Shown: piece after piece, positions 1-10,612 of the stretch | Numbering within the stretch: position 1 is the first letter of the stretch | Layout of the letters: each line of letters starts with the position of its first letter | Source: Coptis chinensis | Lineage: Eukaryota > Streptophyta > Magnoliopsida > Ranunculales > Ranunculaceae | DNA length: 64,000 nucleotides | Direction: 5' to 3' | Assembly: GCA_015680905.1 (NCBI GenBank) | Contig: CM027378.1 | Location: 105,235,501 to 105,299,500, forward strand | Notes under the pieces: generated by a model | What the model saw: only the letters and a program-made list of their open reading frames with translations | Databases searched by the model: none | Told to the model about the DNA's origin: nothing | Position numbers and translations under genes: made by a program

Positions 1-452
1 ATAATGAATAACATGGTTGTGCCAACATTCAGGGATAGGCTACCAATGGCTATGCTATATCGCCCTTGGTCCATTACTCGAAACACCCCTCCCCCATAAT
101 TCTCATGAAAGTATGTATAGTCATAGAGGTAGGCATTATCGGTCATATATCCCCACGTGTGCATAGGGTCAGGCAAGGGCAATCCCGAAACTAACGCTAC
201 CAAAGACTTACAGAAATCAAGTGGCATGTCATCGATTACGATGGAGAATTTTTGCTCTCCATCTTGGTTATAATAGAAATTGATATGGTCATAGAAATAA
301 GCGATTAGCTGAGGTGAATATGAGTTGTCATCACTTACTAGTAGATGGCGCCATCCTAACTGCAAGATCCTGTCGCGGAACCAATGTCCATAAGACTCGC
401 TTCCCAACAAGTCTTCGAAAGATTGTTTAGGTATGATTGTAGGAGATGTCAT
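1..452 (-). CDS. Partial ORF, env-position/plant transposon-type protein, open at the window edge
   Basis: A minus-strand frame opens with ATG at 452 and stays open for 150 codons to the left edge, so the C-terminus lies outside the window. It begins MTSPTIIPKQSFEDLLG and contains GWRHLLVSDD, then FYDHINFYYNQDGEQ, then a stretch ending VSGLPLPDP. The order (aromatic helix, FY with a charged run, beta-rich stretch, LP turn) resembles the N-terminal domain of the proteins encoded downstream of integrase in Athila-like elements (the putative plant transposon protein family). The ORF at 2583 has the same plan (DLVEQFYKKRELEG, then LLAEILGIP). The family link is by pattern only. The frame has no stop, unlike nearly every other long frame here, and a minus-strand TATA box lies about 460 bases upstream. 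It could instead be the start of an unrelated plant gene. Confidence 0.5.
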   Translation of the reverse strand, partial: MTSPTIIPKQSFEDLLGSESYGHWFRDRILQLGWRHLLVSDDNSYSPQLIAYFYDHINFYYNQDGEQKFSIVIDDMPLDFCKSLVALVSGLPLPDPMHTWGYMTDNAYLYDYTYFHENYGGGVFRVMDQGRYSIAIGSLSLNVGTTMLFI

Positions 453-589
453 CACAAAACTACCCTCTGGAACAGTTGCAAACGATCTTGGAACAACCTA
501 CAAAAAATTGGATTTTTTTTTGTGCCCACGGGGGTCAGGGCACGGGGTGCGCTCAACTGAAGCCTTGTATGGGCGCGAGTCGCGCTCCG

Positions 590-735
590 GAGAATTTTGG
601 ACTTACAGTGTTTTGGGCGCGGGTCGTGCTCAACCTATGCCTGGGTAGGGCGCTGGTCGTGCTCAAGAGGAAAAATGGAATTCCAGTGTTTTGGGCGCAT
701 GTGGCACTCAGGTTTGGGCTTGGTAGAGGCGGGTT
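590..735. repeat. GC-rich degenerate short repeats
   Basis: The phrase cagtgttttgggcgc recurs (around 608 and 680), each time followed by a variant of gggtcgtgctcaa. The same kind of phrase (tgttttgagcacgggcgcgc) occurs near 51,410 in the leader of the minus-strand Athila derivative, and related GC-rich phrases occur at 55,447, 56,135 and 63,311. The block is therefore probably Athila leader-type sequence rather than a gene. The short ORFs that cross it are by-products. Confidence 0.5.
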
Positions 736-907
736 CGCTTAGGTAAACTGAATTTGGTGTGTTATGGGCACGTGGCTCCACCGAAGCGCAGCGCCGCCTT
801 CGAGGTGTCTTGAAGTGCTTGAAGTTAGAAGGAAAAAGAAGGAAAACTTGGGAGTGAAAGGTGAGAGATGAATGTGAGAGATGTGAGTTTTGTGTGGAGA
901 ATGAATG

Positions 908-920
908 AAGTTTATATAGG
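908..920 (-). promoter_or_regulatory. Candidate TATA box, minus strand
   Basis: On the minus strand the sequence reads TATATAAA (plus 911-918), followed by a pyrimidine/CA-rich stretch typical of plant 5' leaders. The next long minus-strand frame starts at 452. Position and sequence fit a core promoter; there is no expression evidence. Confidence 0.4.
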
Positions 921-1040
921 TTTGAGTTTCCAAAACGAATTGGGAAGTTTTCAAAAAGTTTTAAGGCAATTGCCGAAAACAACAATTTCGAAAACCGGAA
1001 ACGGAAACAACCCATATTCTTGATTCTAATACAAACCTAA

Positions 1041-1389
1041 TATCTCTTAGACTGAATTTAGAATAGTAACTTCTAAACTCTTATAGATATCATCCGACCA
1101 CCACATCTAATCATAGGCATACCAATATCGGCAATATTCTCAACCCTCACTCCAGAACAACTTCTAAAATGGAGGATCATATAACAAATCATGCTAGAAT
1201 AAATAATACCACCCCCAAACAATTCGGGAAGGTGGGATTAACAATAAAAACAACGCACAATTTGAAAAGAACCACATTATATTAAAATTGAAATTCAAAC
1301 AATATTTAACTACCAAATTCAAATTTAACTACGGAATTAAATTTTTTAACATCCGAACTAATAAAAGCAAATAAAACAACTAAATAACA
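1041..1389. other. Non-coding spacer
   Basis: AT-rich sequence without a credible frame. It is probably 3' untranslated sequence of the Athila remnant on its right. Confidence 0.4.
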
Positions 1390-2583
1390 TCAACTCATAA
1401 TATCCCTAAAGAACGCGCTGCTGGTTGTGGATGGCACATGGGAAGGAGATGACTCCTGAGCTCCCGATGGGCCAGAGCCATCCGTCCTTCGGCGATGACG
1501 CTCGTGCCTCACAGACGCCTCCTCAGAAGAAGAACCCCCGTGGGGTGGGTAGTGGTCAAGCATATTTGCTCGGAACTTCCACTGAGCTTCCATCTCGGCC
1601 TTCATCTCTTCCCAACGCACATCCTCGCGCTGGGCACGAGTCTCGAAGTTGCGATGGATGGTAACTTGCCGAGTCCGGAGATCTTCGCAAATAGTATTGA
1701 GAGAATGCATGCCACGATGAAGCACCAACATGCGTTCTGCATCCGACCTACACCTCTCCAAGGCATCGGCATCAAAACATGCCGTGTCCTCCTCATCCTC
1801 CGAGTCAGTCTCTTCCCCTACCCACTCATCAGGCAACCTCCAAACCTTTTGAACACAGTCCGTATATGCTATGACATTATAGATGCATCTTAATCATAAT
1901 GCGCTTTCGGTTTTAGGAGTTGCTCTCAAATTCATCATGATCTTTGCCACCAATACGGGGAGAGGTGCAATACTCTTCCCAACTCCCCTAATCATATTAA
2001 TCAAAAACTCCAGAATATAGAATCCATACTTCTGCTCCTAGAGTATCCAAAGAACGTGAAGACAGTTCAGACTGATGTCACTTACCTTCTCTTTTCCCAT
2101 GACATTCCTACCAATCCAGCTGACTACAACCACCGGTGGTTGGTTAGCGATGACGGTGGCGAACAATCATGAACTTCGCATTGTAGTTTCCTTCCACAAC
2201 CGTCGCATTCATCAAAGGCTTGATCCCACCAAATTGGGATTCCTGTAACGTGGCGTCGAGATGGCGTCGAGATGGCGTCTAGGCGGAATGCCTAAAATCT
2301 CAGCCAACAACCTCCTAGATACTTCTCTCCTAGTCCCGACCACCTTAACAAAAATTCTATTCCCCTCCAACTCCCTCTTCTTATAGAATTGTTCCACCAA
2401 ATCGGAGTGATAGAAATCCTCTGTCGAGTACCACAACCTACTCCAATCCCTCCTAATCATCTCATCACCGTAAAACGGCACGAAGCAGTCGGCCATAAAC
2501 ACTTGTTCCGGCAAAATTCTCCGTCTTTGAGCCATTAAAAGTTTTGAACTGATTTGAGGGTTTGTATAAGGTGTAGGAAACAA
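1390..2583 (-). pseudogene. Athila-type env-position ORF, frameshifted
   Basis: The N-terminal part (2583 to 2212) contains MAQRRRILPEQVFMADC, then RRDWSRLWYSTEDFY, then LLAEILGIPP. This layout is characteristic of the plant transposon protein encoded after integrase in Athila-lineage Ty3/gypsy elements. The middle (2211 to about 1840) still reads as protein (MNATVVEGNYNAKFM, IRGVGKSIAPLPVLV) but needs several frame changes. The C-terminal part (1836 to 1390) is an acidic then coiled-coil segment (DERCRSD-like helix, REDVRWEEMKAEMEAQW) ending in a Ser/Pro-rich tail. It lies downstream of the integrase at 3736-4584 on the same strand, the expected place. Its function in Athila is unproven; the name env-like refers to position only. 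It is clearly inactive. Confidence 0.65.
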
Positions 2584-3735
2584 TGTGAAACAACCTCACT
2601 AAAAAAAATGATTGTGGTGGCGCGGCAGTTCCAATTTTTTTGAATTTTTTTTTAATGTTTTGATGGTTGAAATTAATAGAGACGGTGGTGAGGATGGTTT
2701 GGAGAAGATTTGGGTTTGGATTGAACTTTTGGCGTGGGTGTAGTTAGGTTTTTTATTATTTTTATTATTTTTTAATTTTGGTTTATAGGGTTTGAAGCTT
2801 TGTTAAAGGCAGTGGTGAAAAGTGAAACGCGCTATCTGTTTTGGTATGGAAGATGGAGACGCACGTGCGTGGCATGTGCGTGCGAGATTGGGCCCAAGCC
2901 CAATTAAATTTTTCGAAATTTGTCGATTTTTCTGCGCAACTTCAAACTAAAAATGCCGCTTCGTTACCGGTCCGATTTTTGCGAATGAGATATGAAAATG
3001 ATCAGGAGAGAATTTCCAATCTAATGATCCATAAAACACTCAATTCCAACTGTGGGTGACATATAAGAAGATGGAAAAAGCCTCAAAGTGTGTGCATGAC
3101 ATAAGTTATGCGAATGAATGAAATCTAAATTCATAGATAATGTCAACCCGAATTGAAATACGATTAAACGGCCTAAGCAATACAAATGGAAAGTTGAACA
3201 ATCTAGGATATAAAAATGAACACCCCACCCCTAAACAAATTTTAGACAACAGAGTTTAGAAAATTTGTTTTAAAAGTGGGTCTTTTAAAGTCAGATTCCC
3301 GAGACCTCCTAAATTACTATGTTTGTGATTTTAATTTTTTTTATTTTTTTTTATGAAAAAGATTTAATATAAGAAAAACAAAGAAAGCAATAAATGTATA
3401 ATTCACACGTGTAGGAAACATGACTCAAAACCCAAAAAAACATGCAAGAGTGGAAAACGTGAATTATGTTAAACGTGGACTTAGGATCCGGTACTTACAA
3501 CCACACACTCCATAGGGAGGGCCTGGTTACCTAAATGGTGCACTTAACAATATATGGAAAATGAAAGGAAGTACACCAAGGAAAATGTCAGTCCTCATAG
3601 ATAGGGTCCTGTAAAAGGACTTCCTCTACATTAGGGGACAATAGCTCGTGAAAATGTTTCAACCGTTGGCCATTGACTTGAAAGGTACTGTTGTTCTTGG
3701 GATTTACCAAGGTGATTCCCCCGTGAGGGGTGACT
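2584..3735 (-). other. Athila internal sequence between integrase and env-position ORF
   Basis: No gene. Two blocks recur in the other Athila copies. The block at about 3215-3320 (accccacccctaaacaaat, then tcttttaaagtcagattccc) recurs at 48,899-49,010 in the same orientation and, inverted, at 59,745-59,880. The block at 3480-3560 (taggatccggtacttacaa) recurs inverted at 59,510-59,590. These shared blocks show that all three remnants belong to one family. Confidence 0.6.
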
Positions 3736-4720
3736 TCAGTAACCAGAAAAGGACCAGACCAACGGGTTTTTAATTTCCCTGGAAAAATATAGACGGGAGT
3801 TGTAAAGCAAAACCTTTTGACCTACCACAAACTCTTTGCACAAGATTTGCTTATCATGAACACGTTTCATGTTAGCTTTATAATCCTTCGCGAGATCATA
3901 AGAATCGCTACGGATTTCTTCAAGCTCATTCAATTGCAACTTGCGCTTGACACCTGCCTCATCAAAATTGAAGTTAAGGCTTTTTATAGCCCACATAGCA
4001 CGGTGCTCCAATTTAACGGGAAAATGACAAGGTTTTCCAAATACAAGTTTAAAGGGAGACATACCTATAGGAGTTTTGAAAGCAGTCCTATATGCCCATA
4101 AGGCATCAGATGAACGCTTTGACCAGTCTTTCCTATCAGGATTTACAGTTGCTTCTAAGATCTTTTCGATTTCCTTATTAGAAACTTCTACTTGTCCGCT
4201 AGTTTGTGGATGATACGGAGTTGCTACCTTATGTGTAACTCCATACTTTTTCACTAGAGATGCAACAACTCTGTTGCAAAAATGTGTTCCACCATCACTA
4301 ATGATGGCTTTGGGAATGCCAAATTGACAGAAAATGTATTCCTTAACAAAAAACACAACTGTCTTATGGTCATTGCTATGGCAAGCCATGGCCTCTATCC
4401 ATTTAGACACGTAGTCAACGACAACTAGAATATATATAAAACCGTGGGAAACTGGAAAAGGACCCATGAAATCAATGCCCCATACGTCAAAAATTTCTAC
4501 CACCATGATTGGATTTAATGACATCATATTACGCTTCCTGATTCGCCTAAGTTGTTGGTAACGAACACACGTCTTGCAATGCATTTGGGCATCTTTAAAG
4601 AGAGTAGGCCAATAAAACCCACATTGAAGAATTTTAGCACCTATTTTTTTACCACTAAAATGGCCACCACACTCTTTGTCATGGTAGAATGAGAGAACCT
4701 CATTATATTCCCATTGGGGA
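3736..4720 (-). pseudogene. Athila-type integrase domain
   Basis: Retroviral-type integrase, which inserts the cDNA into the genome. An HHCC zinc-finger remnant lies upstream of the first methionine (H of GGHFSGKK, then CKTC near 4570). The catalytic core keeps all three acidic residues: Asp in WGIDFMGPF, Asp in IISDGGTHF, and Glu in [10 protein letters not shown]. The frame from 4584 to 3736 is uninterrupted for 282 residues and includes the typical [11 protein letters not shown] motif and a C-terminal segment ([15 protein letters not shown]). It ends in frameshifted sequence. RNase H and RT follow in the expected order to the right. The core is well preserved, but the polyprotein as a whole is dead. 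Confidence 0.9.
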
Positions 4721-4856
4721 ATACAACGACGAATAATCTGATCCGCACAATACTTAAAAAGGTAGGGCTAATCCCAAGAGTATATAAAAGCAACTCGCCA
4801 AGAACTTTACGTTCATTTCTTGACCAATCATAAGGAATAACATCGGGCTAAATAAT

Positions 4857-5309
4857 TCACAATGTCGAAGATACCATGGTGCGAGAAAAAATAGCATACA
4901 GATACTCATCAGGAAAAGAGTCCGGTATGGGCTCAGAATTACTATCATCATCGTTTGTAAGTTTAGATAAGTGGTCGGCAACTACGTTTTCGACCCCTCT
5001 TTTGTCCTTTATTTCTAATGTGAACTCTTGCAGGAGAAGAATCCATCGGATTAATCTCTGCTTAACATCCTTCTTTGCAAGAAGGTACCTAAGGGCTGCA
5101 TGGTCCGTGTAAACTAGAGTCTTAGAACCAACCAAATAAGGACAAAACTTATCTAAAGCATAAACGACAGCTAAAAATTCTTTTTCAGTAGTTGTATAAT
5201 TCCTTTGAGCATCGTTTAAAGTTTTACTACCATAATAAATAACAGTGGACTTATTATCTAGTTTCTGTCCCAAGACAACACCAACTGCATAATCACTAGC
5301 ATCACACAT
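4857..5309 (-). pseudogene. Athila-type RNase H domain
   Basis: Ribonuclease H removes the RNA template during reverse transcription. The conserved acids are visible: Asp in [10 protein letters not shown], Glu in [14 protein letters not shown], and Asp in [12 protein letters not shown]. The characteristic [12 protein letters not shown] and [11 protein letters not shown] motifs follow. The 150-codon frame is open, but its junctions to RT (right) and integrase (left) are broken by frame changes and by a stop near 4857. Confidence 0.88.
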
Positions 5310-5460
5310 GAGTTCGAAAGGTTTAAACCAATTGGGAGGCTGTATAATGCGGGGTAGATGTTAAGGCGACTTTTAAAGTTTCAAAAGCCTGTTTACAATT
5401 AAAATTAAAATCAAAGATGGCATCCTTTAAAAGCAGATTAGTTAAAGGCCTAGCTATTTT

Positions 5461-6118
5461 CTAAAAATCTTTGATAAAACGCCTATAAAAACCTGCATGG
5501 CCTAGAAAGGCTCTAATATCACGAACTTTCCGTGGTATAGGTAGAGTCGCTATCTTATCTAGTTTGGCCTTATCTACTTCGATGCCATCACTAGATACAA
5601 TGTGACATAACATTATTCCCTTTTTCACCATGAAATGACACTTTTCCCAATTCAAAACCAGACTCTTTTCTTCACACCGTGTCAAAACCTTAGATAGGTT
5701 AGACAGGCAGTCAGTGAAAGAGTCTCCATAGATAGAAAAATCATCCATGAATACTTCCATGAAGCGTTATACCATGTCACTAAATATATGGAGCATACAC
5801 CACTGGAAGGTACCAGGAGCATTACAAAGGCCAAAAGGAATTCGTTTATAGGCGTATGTTCCAAAAGAACATGTGAAAGTAGTCTTTTCTTGGTCATCAA
5901 TATCAATAATAATTTAGAAATAGCCATAGTAGCCATCCAAAAAATAGTAAAAAGCATGACCAGCTAGACGTTCAAGCATCTGATCTATAAAGGGTCAAGG
6001 AAAATGATCCTTTCGTGTCATGGCATTTAAACGTCTGTAATCAATACAGATCCTCCATTTCATAGGACCATGCGTGGCAACATATTCACCCTTGGCATTA
6101 TGACACTCGCTCCTTTTG
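5461..6118 (-). pseudogene. Athila-type reverse transcriptase, truncated N-terminally
   Basis: RT copies element RNA into DNA. From right to left the minus strand encodes ICIDYRRLNAMTRKDHF, then FLDGYYGYF, then KRIPFGLCNAPGTFQ, then the active site FMDDFSIYG (the YMDD-box equivalent), then the thumb motif IRAFLGHAGFYRRFIKDF. Stops interrupt it, for example after YGYF (consistent with CAA to TAA), before RFMEVF and after IKDF. Coding similarity stops abruptly at about 6118, where LTR-type sequence starts, so fingers, protease and gag are missing. Confidence 0.88.
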
Positions 6119-6319
6119 TGTGTGAGATGTGGTATATGGATGATGTAGATAGATGATGGTCGTTGAACAAATAGAAGCGTATCAAAACCTAATTATCCCT
6201 CAATAAGTAAAGGATGAGTAGGGTATCGTTCCACTTTTAAGTGTATGTTTATATGAAGGACAGGACTGGAAAAGGGGGTTTGAGGGATTAAAAACTATGA
6301 TTATAGATATTGTAGATTC

Positions 6320-6350
6320 TAAACTAAACTAAACTAAACTAACTAAACTT
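6320..6350. repeat. (AAACT)n microsatellite
   Basis: About five copies of the pentamer aaact in tandem, slightly imperfect at the right end. Confidence 0.8.
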
Positions 6351-6689
6351 ATACTAAAGCTAAGAATTGGAAATAGGGAGAGAATATGAGAGAGATAGAT
6401 TCAAGAGATTCAAATCCACCAATGCTTTTGATTCAATGACCTTTTGCTTCATGTTGTTCTCCAAGTAGACTACAATCGGGCAATCAAGCAAGTGTTGATG
6501 CCTTTTTGGGTGAAACATCGTTAAACAATTAACTCTACTTAAGGTTGTTCCTATGTTCATGTTACTAGTATCTTCTTTCCTTTTATGTGAGCTTGGGCAG
6601 CTATTCAATGAATCACCATTTAAGGCAAACACAAGGAATACTTCCCTTACTCTAAAACACTACACAATTAGAAGAAAAGTAGAGAATAA

Positions 6690-6840
6690 TAGTATAATAT
6701 TCAATTACAATAAATAAAACTCTATTATAGCATTATATTCAATTGCAATAAATAAAAGCATGTTACTAGCAAATATTCAATTGCAATAAATAAAACCCTA
6801 AACTAGCATGATATTCAATTGTAATAAATAAAAACCTTAA
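6690..6840. repeat. Four tandem copies of an AT-rich unit
   Basis: The phrase atattcaattgcaataaata occurs four times with small changes (tagtataatattcaattaca, ttatattcaattgcaat, aaatattcaattgcaat, gatattcaattgtaat), spaced by roughly 40-50 bases. Confidence 0.75.
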
Positions 6841-7289
6841 TCTATACTTCCATCCCCTGGTGTGGGCAATGGAACTAATAACTAAAAACATAAAGAACTA
6901 ACCTGATTGAAGAACACCATGAACCAGAAGAATCATTAAACCTTAAACACTGGCTTCATCTCCTCCCTTGAAGGAGAAGATTAGCCTTCCATATAGAAAG
7001 AAGAACATGAAGAACGAGAAGAAGAAGAGTTGAAGAACATAAGACTAGAAAGACTAATTTATTAAGACTCAGCTAGTTAAAACCGATCTTTTATTATTAA
7101 TCTCTCTCTGCCTCAAGTTCTGGAGATAAGAATATAAGTGAATTGGCCAATTACATGAGGCACTTAGGTCCTCTATTTATAGGGGTTACAATGAGCTCTA
7201 GAAGCATTCCAAATTGTCATTTGTTTCCTAATACAAATAGACTTATTCTAGTCCGACTTCGTCTCCAAAACTGAGAAGGAATTGGCTAC

Positions 7290-7425
7290 AGTGTCGATTC
7301 ATGCGTCTGGACGCATTATTCATGTGTCCCAGACTTAATCAATGCATCTAGACACTCGATCCATGCGTCCCAGACTTGATTAATGCGTCTGGACGCTCGA
7401 TCCATGCGTCCCAGACGCATAAGCC
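7290..7425. repeat. Minisatellite inside the LTR
   Basis: About three degenerate copies of a unit containing gatccatgcgtcccagac and taatgcgtctggacgc. The core gcgtctggacgc and its partner gcgtcccagacgc form inverted motifs, so each unit can fold back on itself. Confidence 0.75.
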
Positions 7426-7768
7426 TATTTTCTCTCTTCTGCTCTATCCTTCTATCCTCTTTTGCGGGCTTTGGTCCAAGCAACGAATTCTTTAGCCTTG
7501 GGCTTCCAAATAGACTTTAAAATAGGTCCAAGTCGCATCTTTACTAGCTCCAATTTCTTGGCCTTCTCCATGATTGTCCACGGGCCTCCCATGTGATCCT
7601 TAATGCTCCGAATTGCTTCGTTTTACCCCATTTTCTCTAATATTCTACAAAACTCTCTTTTTCACCTGTAGAATCTTAAAACATAACTTACAAACACTAT
7701 TAGTCTACTAAGATGGCTAAACAAGAGGCATAATCGAGGGTTAAATTGCACTTTTTGAGCACTTATCA

Positions 7769-8390
7769 CAACTCCCAACTAGCATTTTGCTAGTCTCTTA
7801 GCAAATAAGATAAAAAATAGATAAGTGATCAAAATTACATCCTAAAAACAAAAATAAAATCCTAACTCACTTTTGCAGGCATCGCGATTGCATTTACCAT
7901 ATGCAACAAGGCTTTAAACCTTTAAGTTCCCCAAAAAGGACGAGTTATAGTCTCGTGAGGGTTTTCAGGTGATATACCCACAAAATCAATCAATAGCATG
8001 TTCAAGAATGATAGTATTTTTCAGAGAGAGAAATTCCTTACCCACTTAGTGCTTACTCCAACAGACGGTCTCCATTGCTAACTACATTGCTGCAAAGACT
8101 CATAGATTATGATGGGAGATAGTAAAAATTGACAAAATTCTCAATCAAGGCTTATGTTTGTACTTAGTCAATCTCTTATACTCTCCTATTCAAGAAATGG
8201 AATCCCTAGTTTACCTTTAGACAGATAATCTCGACTTTCAATCCTCACCGGTCATACTCTCAACAAAGAATCTCTCAGAAGATGGTATACTAGTTTACCT
8301 CATGTATGTGGGGAAAAGAATAATGCATACGAACATCCCACATATTACCTTGAAAAACAGACTTCTGAACGAAAGTAGTCTCATAGAAAG
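7769..8390 (-). other. 3' internal end of an Athila-type element with polypurine tract
   Basis: Adjacent to the LTR start at 7768 is a purine-rich tract (7769-7780, minus strand). About 170 bases further right is ctcacgagactataactcg (minus strand), almost identical to ctcacgaggctataactcg at 61,469 in front of the plus-strand Athila LTR at 61,648. This marks the 3' untranslated end of a second element. The rest shows no gene. Confidence 0.5.
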
Positions 8391-8394
8391 AATG

Positions 8395-8735
8395 TCAATC
8401 ACATATGAAGTGTCGGGTCCTTCACTTTAGCATCCTTTCACCTATTCTTGGTAATCACATATGAAGTGTCGGGTCCTTCACTTTAGCATCTTCACGAAAG
8501 TAGTCTCAAAAAGAATGTCAATCACATATGAAGACCCGATATCGCCAGAAATGATGGTATTTGGCATATTGTCAAAAGTCTTGGTATCAAAAATAGTGGC
8601 CGATACCAGGCATATAAAGTCCTAGTATCATCAGCAATGGTGCTATTAGGCATATCGTCAAGAATCTTGGTATCAAAGGCGATGACTGATACCAGGCATA
8701 TCAACAGCAAAAATGCGGCATCAGATACCATATTA
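8395..8735. repeat. Two local tandem duplications
   Basis: At 8399-8530 the phrase cacatatgaagtgtcgggtc with ttcactttagcatc occurs twice and a third copy starts. At 8545-8730 an approximately 90-base unit occurs twice, containing aatcttggtatcaaag and gataccaggcatat. These ggtatc/gatacc inverted motifs resemble the larger repeat array at 9.6-10.6 kb, so this probably marks the left end of the first Tat element. Confidence 0.65.
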
Positions 8736-8940
8736 ATGATAAAGGTGCGTGGTTTAAATTTTTAATTTTTGCGACAGTTGCATGTATTGAAAGGTTTTCA
8801 TATTTAAAAAGGTGCATGTCCCAAGGATAAAGTAGAGTGCAATAAGAGTGTCAAAATATAAATGATAATAGTTGATTCTTAACAGTTGTTGTCAAAAGAT
8901 AGATACATAGCATAAACAGCTGAAAAACAGAAAGATAAAA

Positions 8941-9264
8941 TTAGTTTTCATCTTCATCATCATCTTCATTTTCATCCTCATCATCATGTTCATCTTCATT
9001 CTCATCATCATCGTCTTCTCTATCAGTGGAAGATCCATCATTGTTATAGTCATAACAATAAGGATCTCGGAGCCACTCATCATCGTTTTCTTCTTCTTCA
9101 TTTTCTTCATTTTCTTCATTTTCTTTTTCTTCTTCTTCTTCTTCTGCTTTATTTTTTTCTTCTTCATCAGAGTACTCCGTGGTTGGGTAATCTGACCAAT
9201 CGAGCCACTTTGGAAGAACCATTAAAATGGCAAGAATAGTAAGATAGAGGGAGAAATGATACAT
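8941..9264 (-). CDS. Acidic low-complexity ORF with a hydrophobic N-terminus
   Basis: A 107-codon minus-strand frame. Residues 1-20 (MYHFSLYLTILAILMVLPKW) look like a signal peptide or membrane anchor. The rest is Glu/Asp/Asn repeats (EEEEEEKENEENEE, DDEDENEDDDEDEN) encoded by gaa and gat/tcatc-type triplet repeats. No domain is recognisable. It is on the same strand as the antisense gene of the first Tat element but on the other side of its minisatellite. It may be only a triplet-repeat expansion that happens to be open. Confidence 0.25.
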   Translation of the reverse strand: MYHFSLYLTILAILMVLPKWLDWSDYPTTEYSDEEEKNKAEEEEEEKENEENEENEEEENDDEWLRDPYCYDYNNDGSSTDREDDDDENEDEHDDEDENEDDDEDEN

Positions 9265-9619
9265 GTTTTTATGTTTTTACGTTTGAACGTGTTTCAGTAG
9301 AATAGTTTGTAAAAAGTAAGTTAAAACATAATGTGCAAAATTGGTTTTTATACAAGTAAAAAGATGGTAAAAATGAGGAAAATAAATGGTATTTAGCATA
9401 AAAACAAGAAAAAGTAAGGGAGATTAGTAGGAAAAAACGAGGAGTTGGTAACTAAAGTCAGTAGAAAAAGTAATTTTGTGGTTATCTGTGCAAGGGACAT
9501 TTGGGAAGTAGTAAGTCATTTAATGATAATTTAATTAAATAGATTATTATTTCAATGCATGTTGGTGTTTGAATCAATTGGTTGATTTATGGTTATTAAA
9601 GGTAATACAGGGATTTAAC
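9265..9619. other. Spacer
   Basis: AT-rich, no gene or repeat recognised. Confidence 0.4.
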
Positions 9620-10612
9620 TAGTGCCCTTTTTGGTTGAGGGTATCAAAGATTTCATTTTCTGGTGATACAAGTCTAAGTATCGTTGATATTTTCTTTTTG
9701 GTTGAGGGTACCGAAAATTTCATTTTTTGGTGATACAAGTCTTAGTATCGCCGATACTCTTTGTTTGGTTGAGGGTATCAAAAATTTCATTTTTTTGGTA
9801 ATACAAGTCTTAGTATCGTCGATACTCTCTTTTTGGTTGAGGGTATCGAAAATTTCATTTTCTGGTGATACAAGTCTAAGTATCGTTGATACTCTCTTTT
9901 TGGTTGAGGGTATCAAAAATTTTATTTTCTGGTGATACAAGTCTAAGTATCGCCGATACTCTCTTTTTGGTTGAGGGTATCAAAAATTTCATTTTTTGGT
10001 GATACAAGTCTTAGTATCGCCAATACTCTTTGTTTGGTTGAGGGTATCGAAAATTTCATTTTTTTGGTGATAAAAGTCTTAGTATCGCCGATACTCTCTG
10101 TTTGGTTGAGGGTATCGAAAATTTCATTTTTTTGGTGATACAAGTCTTAGTCTTAGTATCGCCGATACTCTCTGTTTGGTTGAGGGTATCGAAAATTTCA
10201 TTTTTTGGTGAGACAATTCTTAGTCTTAGTATCGCCGATACTCTCTTTTTGGTTGAAGGTATCGAAAATTTCTTTTTCTGGTGATACAAGTCTTAGTATT
10301 GCCAATACTCTCTTTTTGGTTGAGGGTATCGAAAATTTCATTTTTCTGGTGATACAAGTCTTAGTATTAGTATCGTCGATACTATCTTTTTGGTTGAAGG
10401 TATCGAAAATATCATTTTCTGGTGATACAAGTCTTAGTATCGCCGATACTCTCTTTTGGGTTGAGGGTATCAAAAATTTAATTTTTTGGTGATACAAGTC
10501 TTAGTATCGCCGATACTCTTTGTTTGGTTGAGGGTATTGAAAATCTGGTGATACAAATCTTAGTATCGCCGATATTTTCTTTTTAGTTGAGGGTATCAAA
10601 AATTTTGAAATA
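9620..10612. repeat. Palindrome-bearing minisatellite, about 14 copies of a unit of roughly 67 bp
   Basis: The unit comprises tttttggttgagggtatc, aaaatttcattttctgg, tgatacaagtcttag and tatcgccgatactctc. About 14 copies of the acaagtct phrase occur between 9664 and 10,550. Each unit carries agtatcgccgatact, a perfect inverted repeat with 7-base arms around one base. Some units hold micro-duplications (tcttagtcttag). It lies between the place where pol should be and the antisense gene of the first Tat element. Tat-lineage elements are known to carry tandem repeats in their 3' untranslated region. The ORFs on both strands here are repeat artefacts. Confidence 0.9.

Larger units (their letters stand above)
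6119..7768 (-). mobile_element. Athila-type LTR, minus orientation, 3' end truncated
   Basis: Read on the minus strand the block starts TGATAAGTGCTCAAAAAG at 7768, comparable to TGATAAGAGC at the start of the other Athila LTRs here (54,839; 53,658). A purine-rich stretch (gttgggagttg) lies directly upstream at 7769-7780, as expected for a polypurine tract. No matching TTATCA end or primer-binding site was found near 6120, so the LTR runs into the truncated RT of the neighbouring remnant. The small minus-strand ORF at 6360-6632 inside it matches nothing I recognise. Confidence 0.6.

Noticed and set aside
635..1015. 126-codon minus-strand ORF
   Set aside because: Overlaps the TATA box and GC-rich repeats; Ser/Phe/His-rich composition without a domain. 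More likely leader sequence.
9684..10492. Several overlapping ORFs on both strands with similar peptides
   Set aside because: They are translations of the 67-bp minisatellite; both strands stay open because the repeat lacks stops, with no domain or conservation.
9620..10612. CRISPR-like array
   Set aside because: Units are contiguous and nearly identical throughout with no unique spacers, and the context is a plant retroelement.
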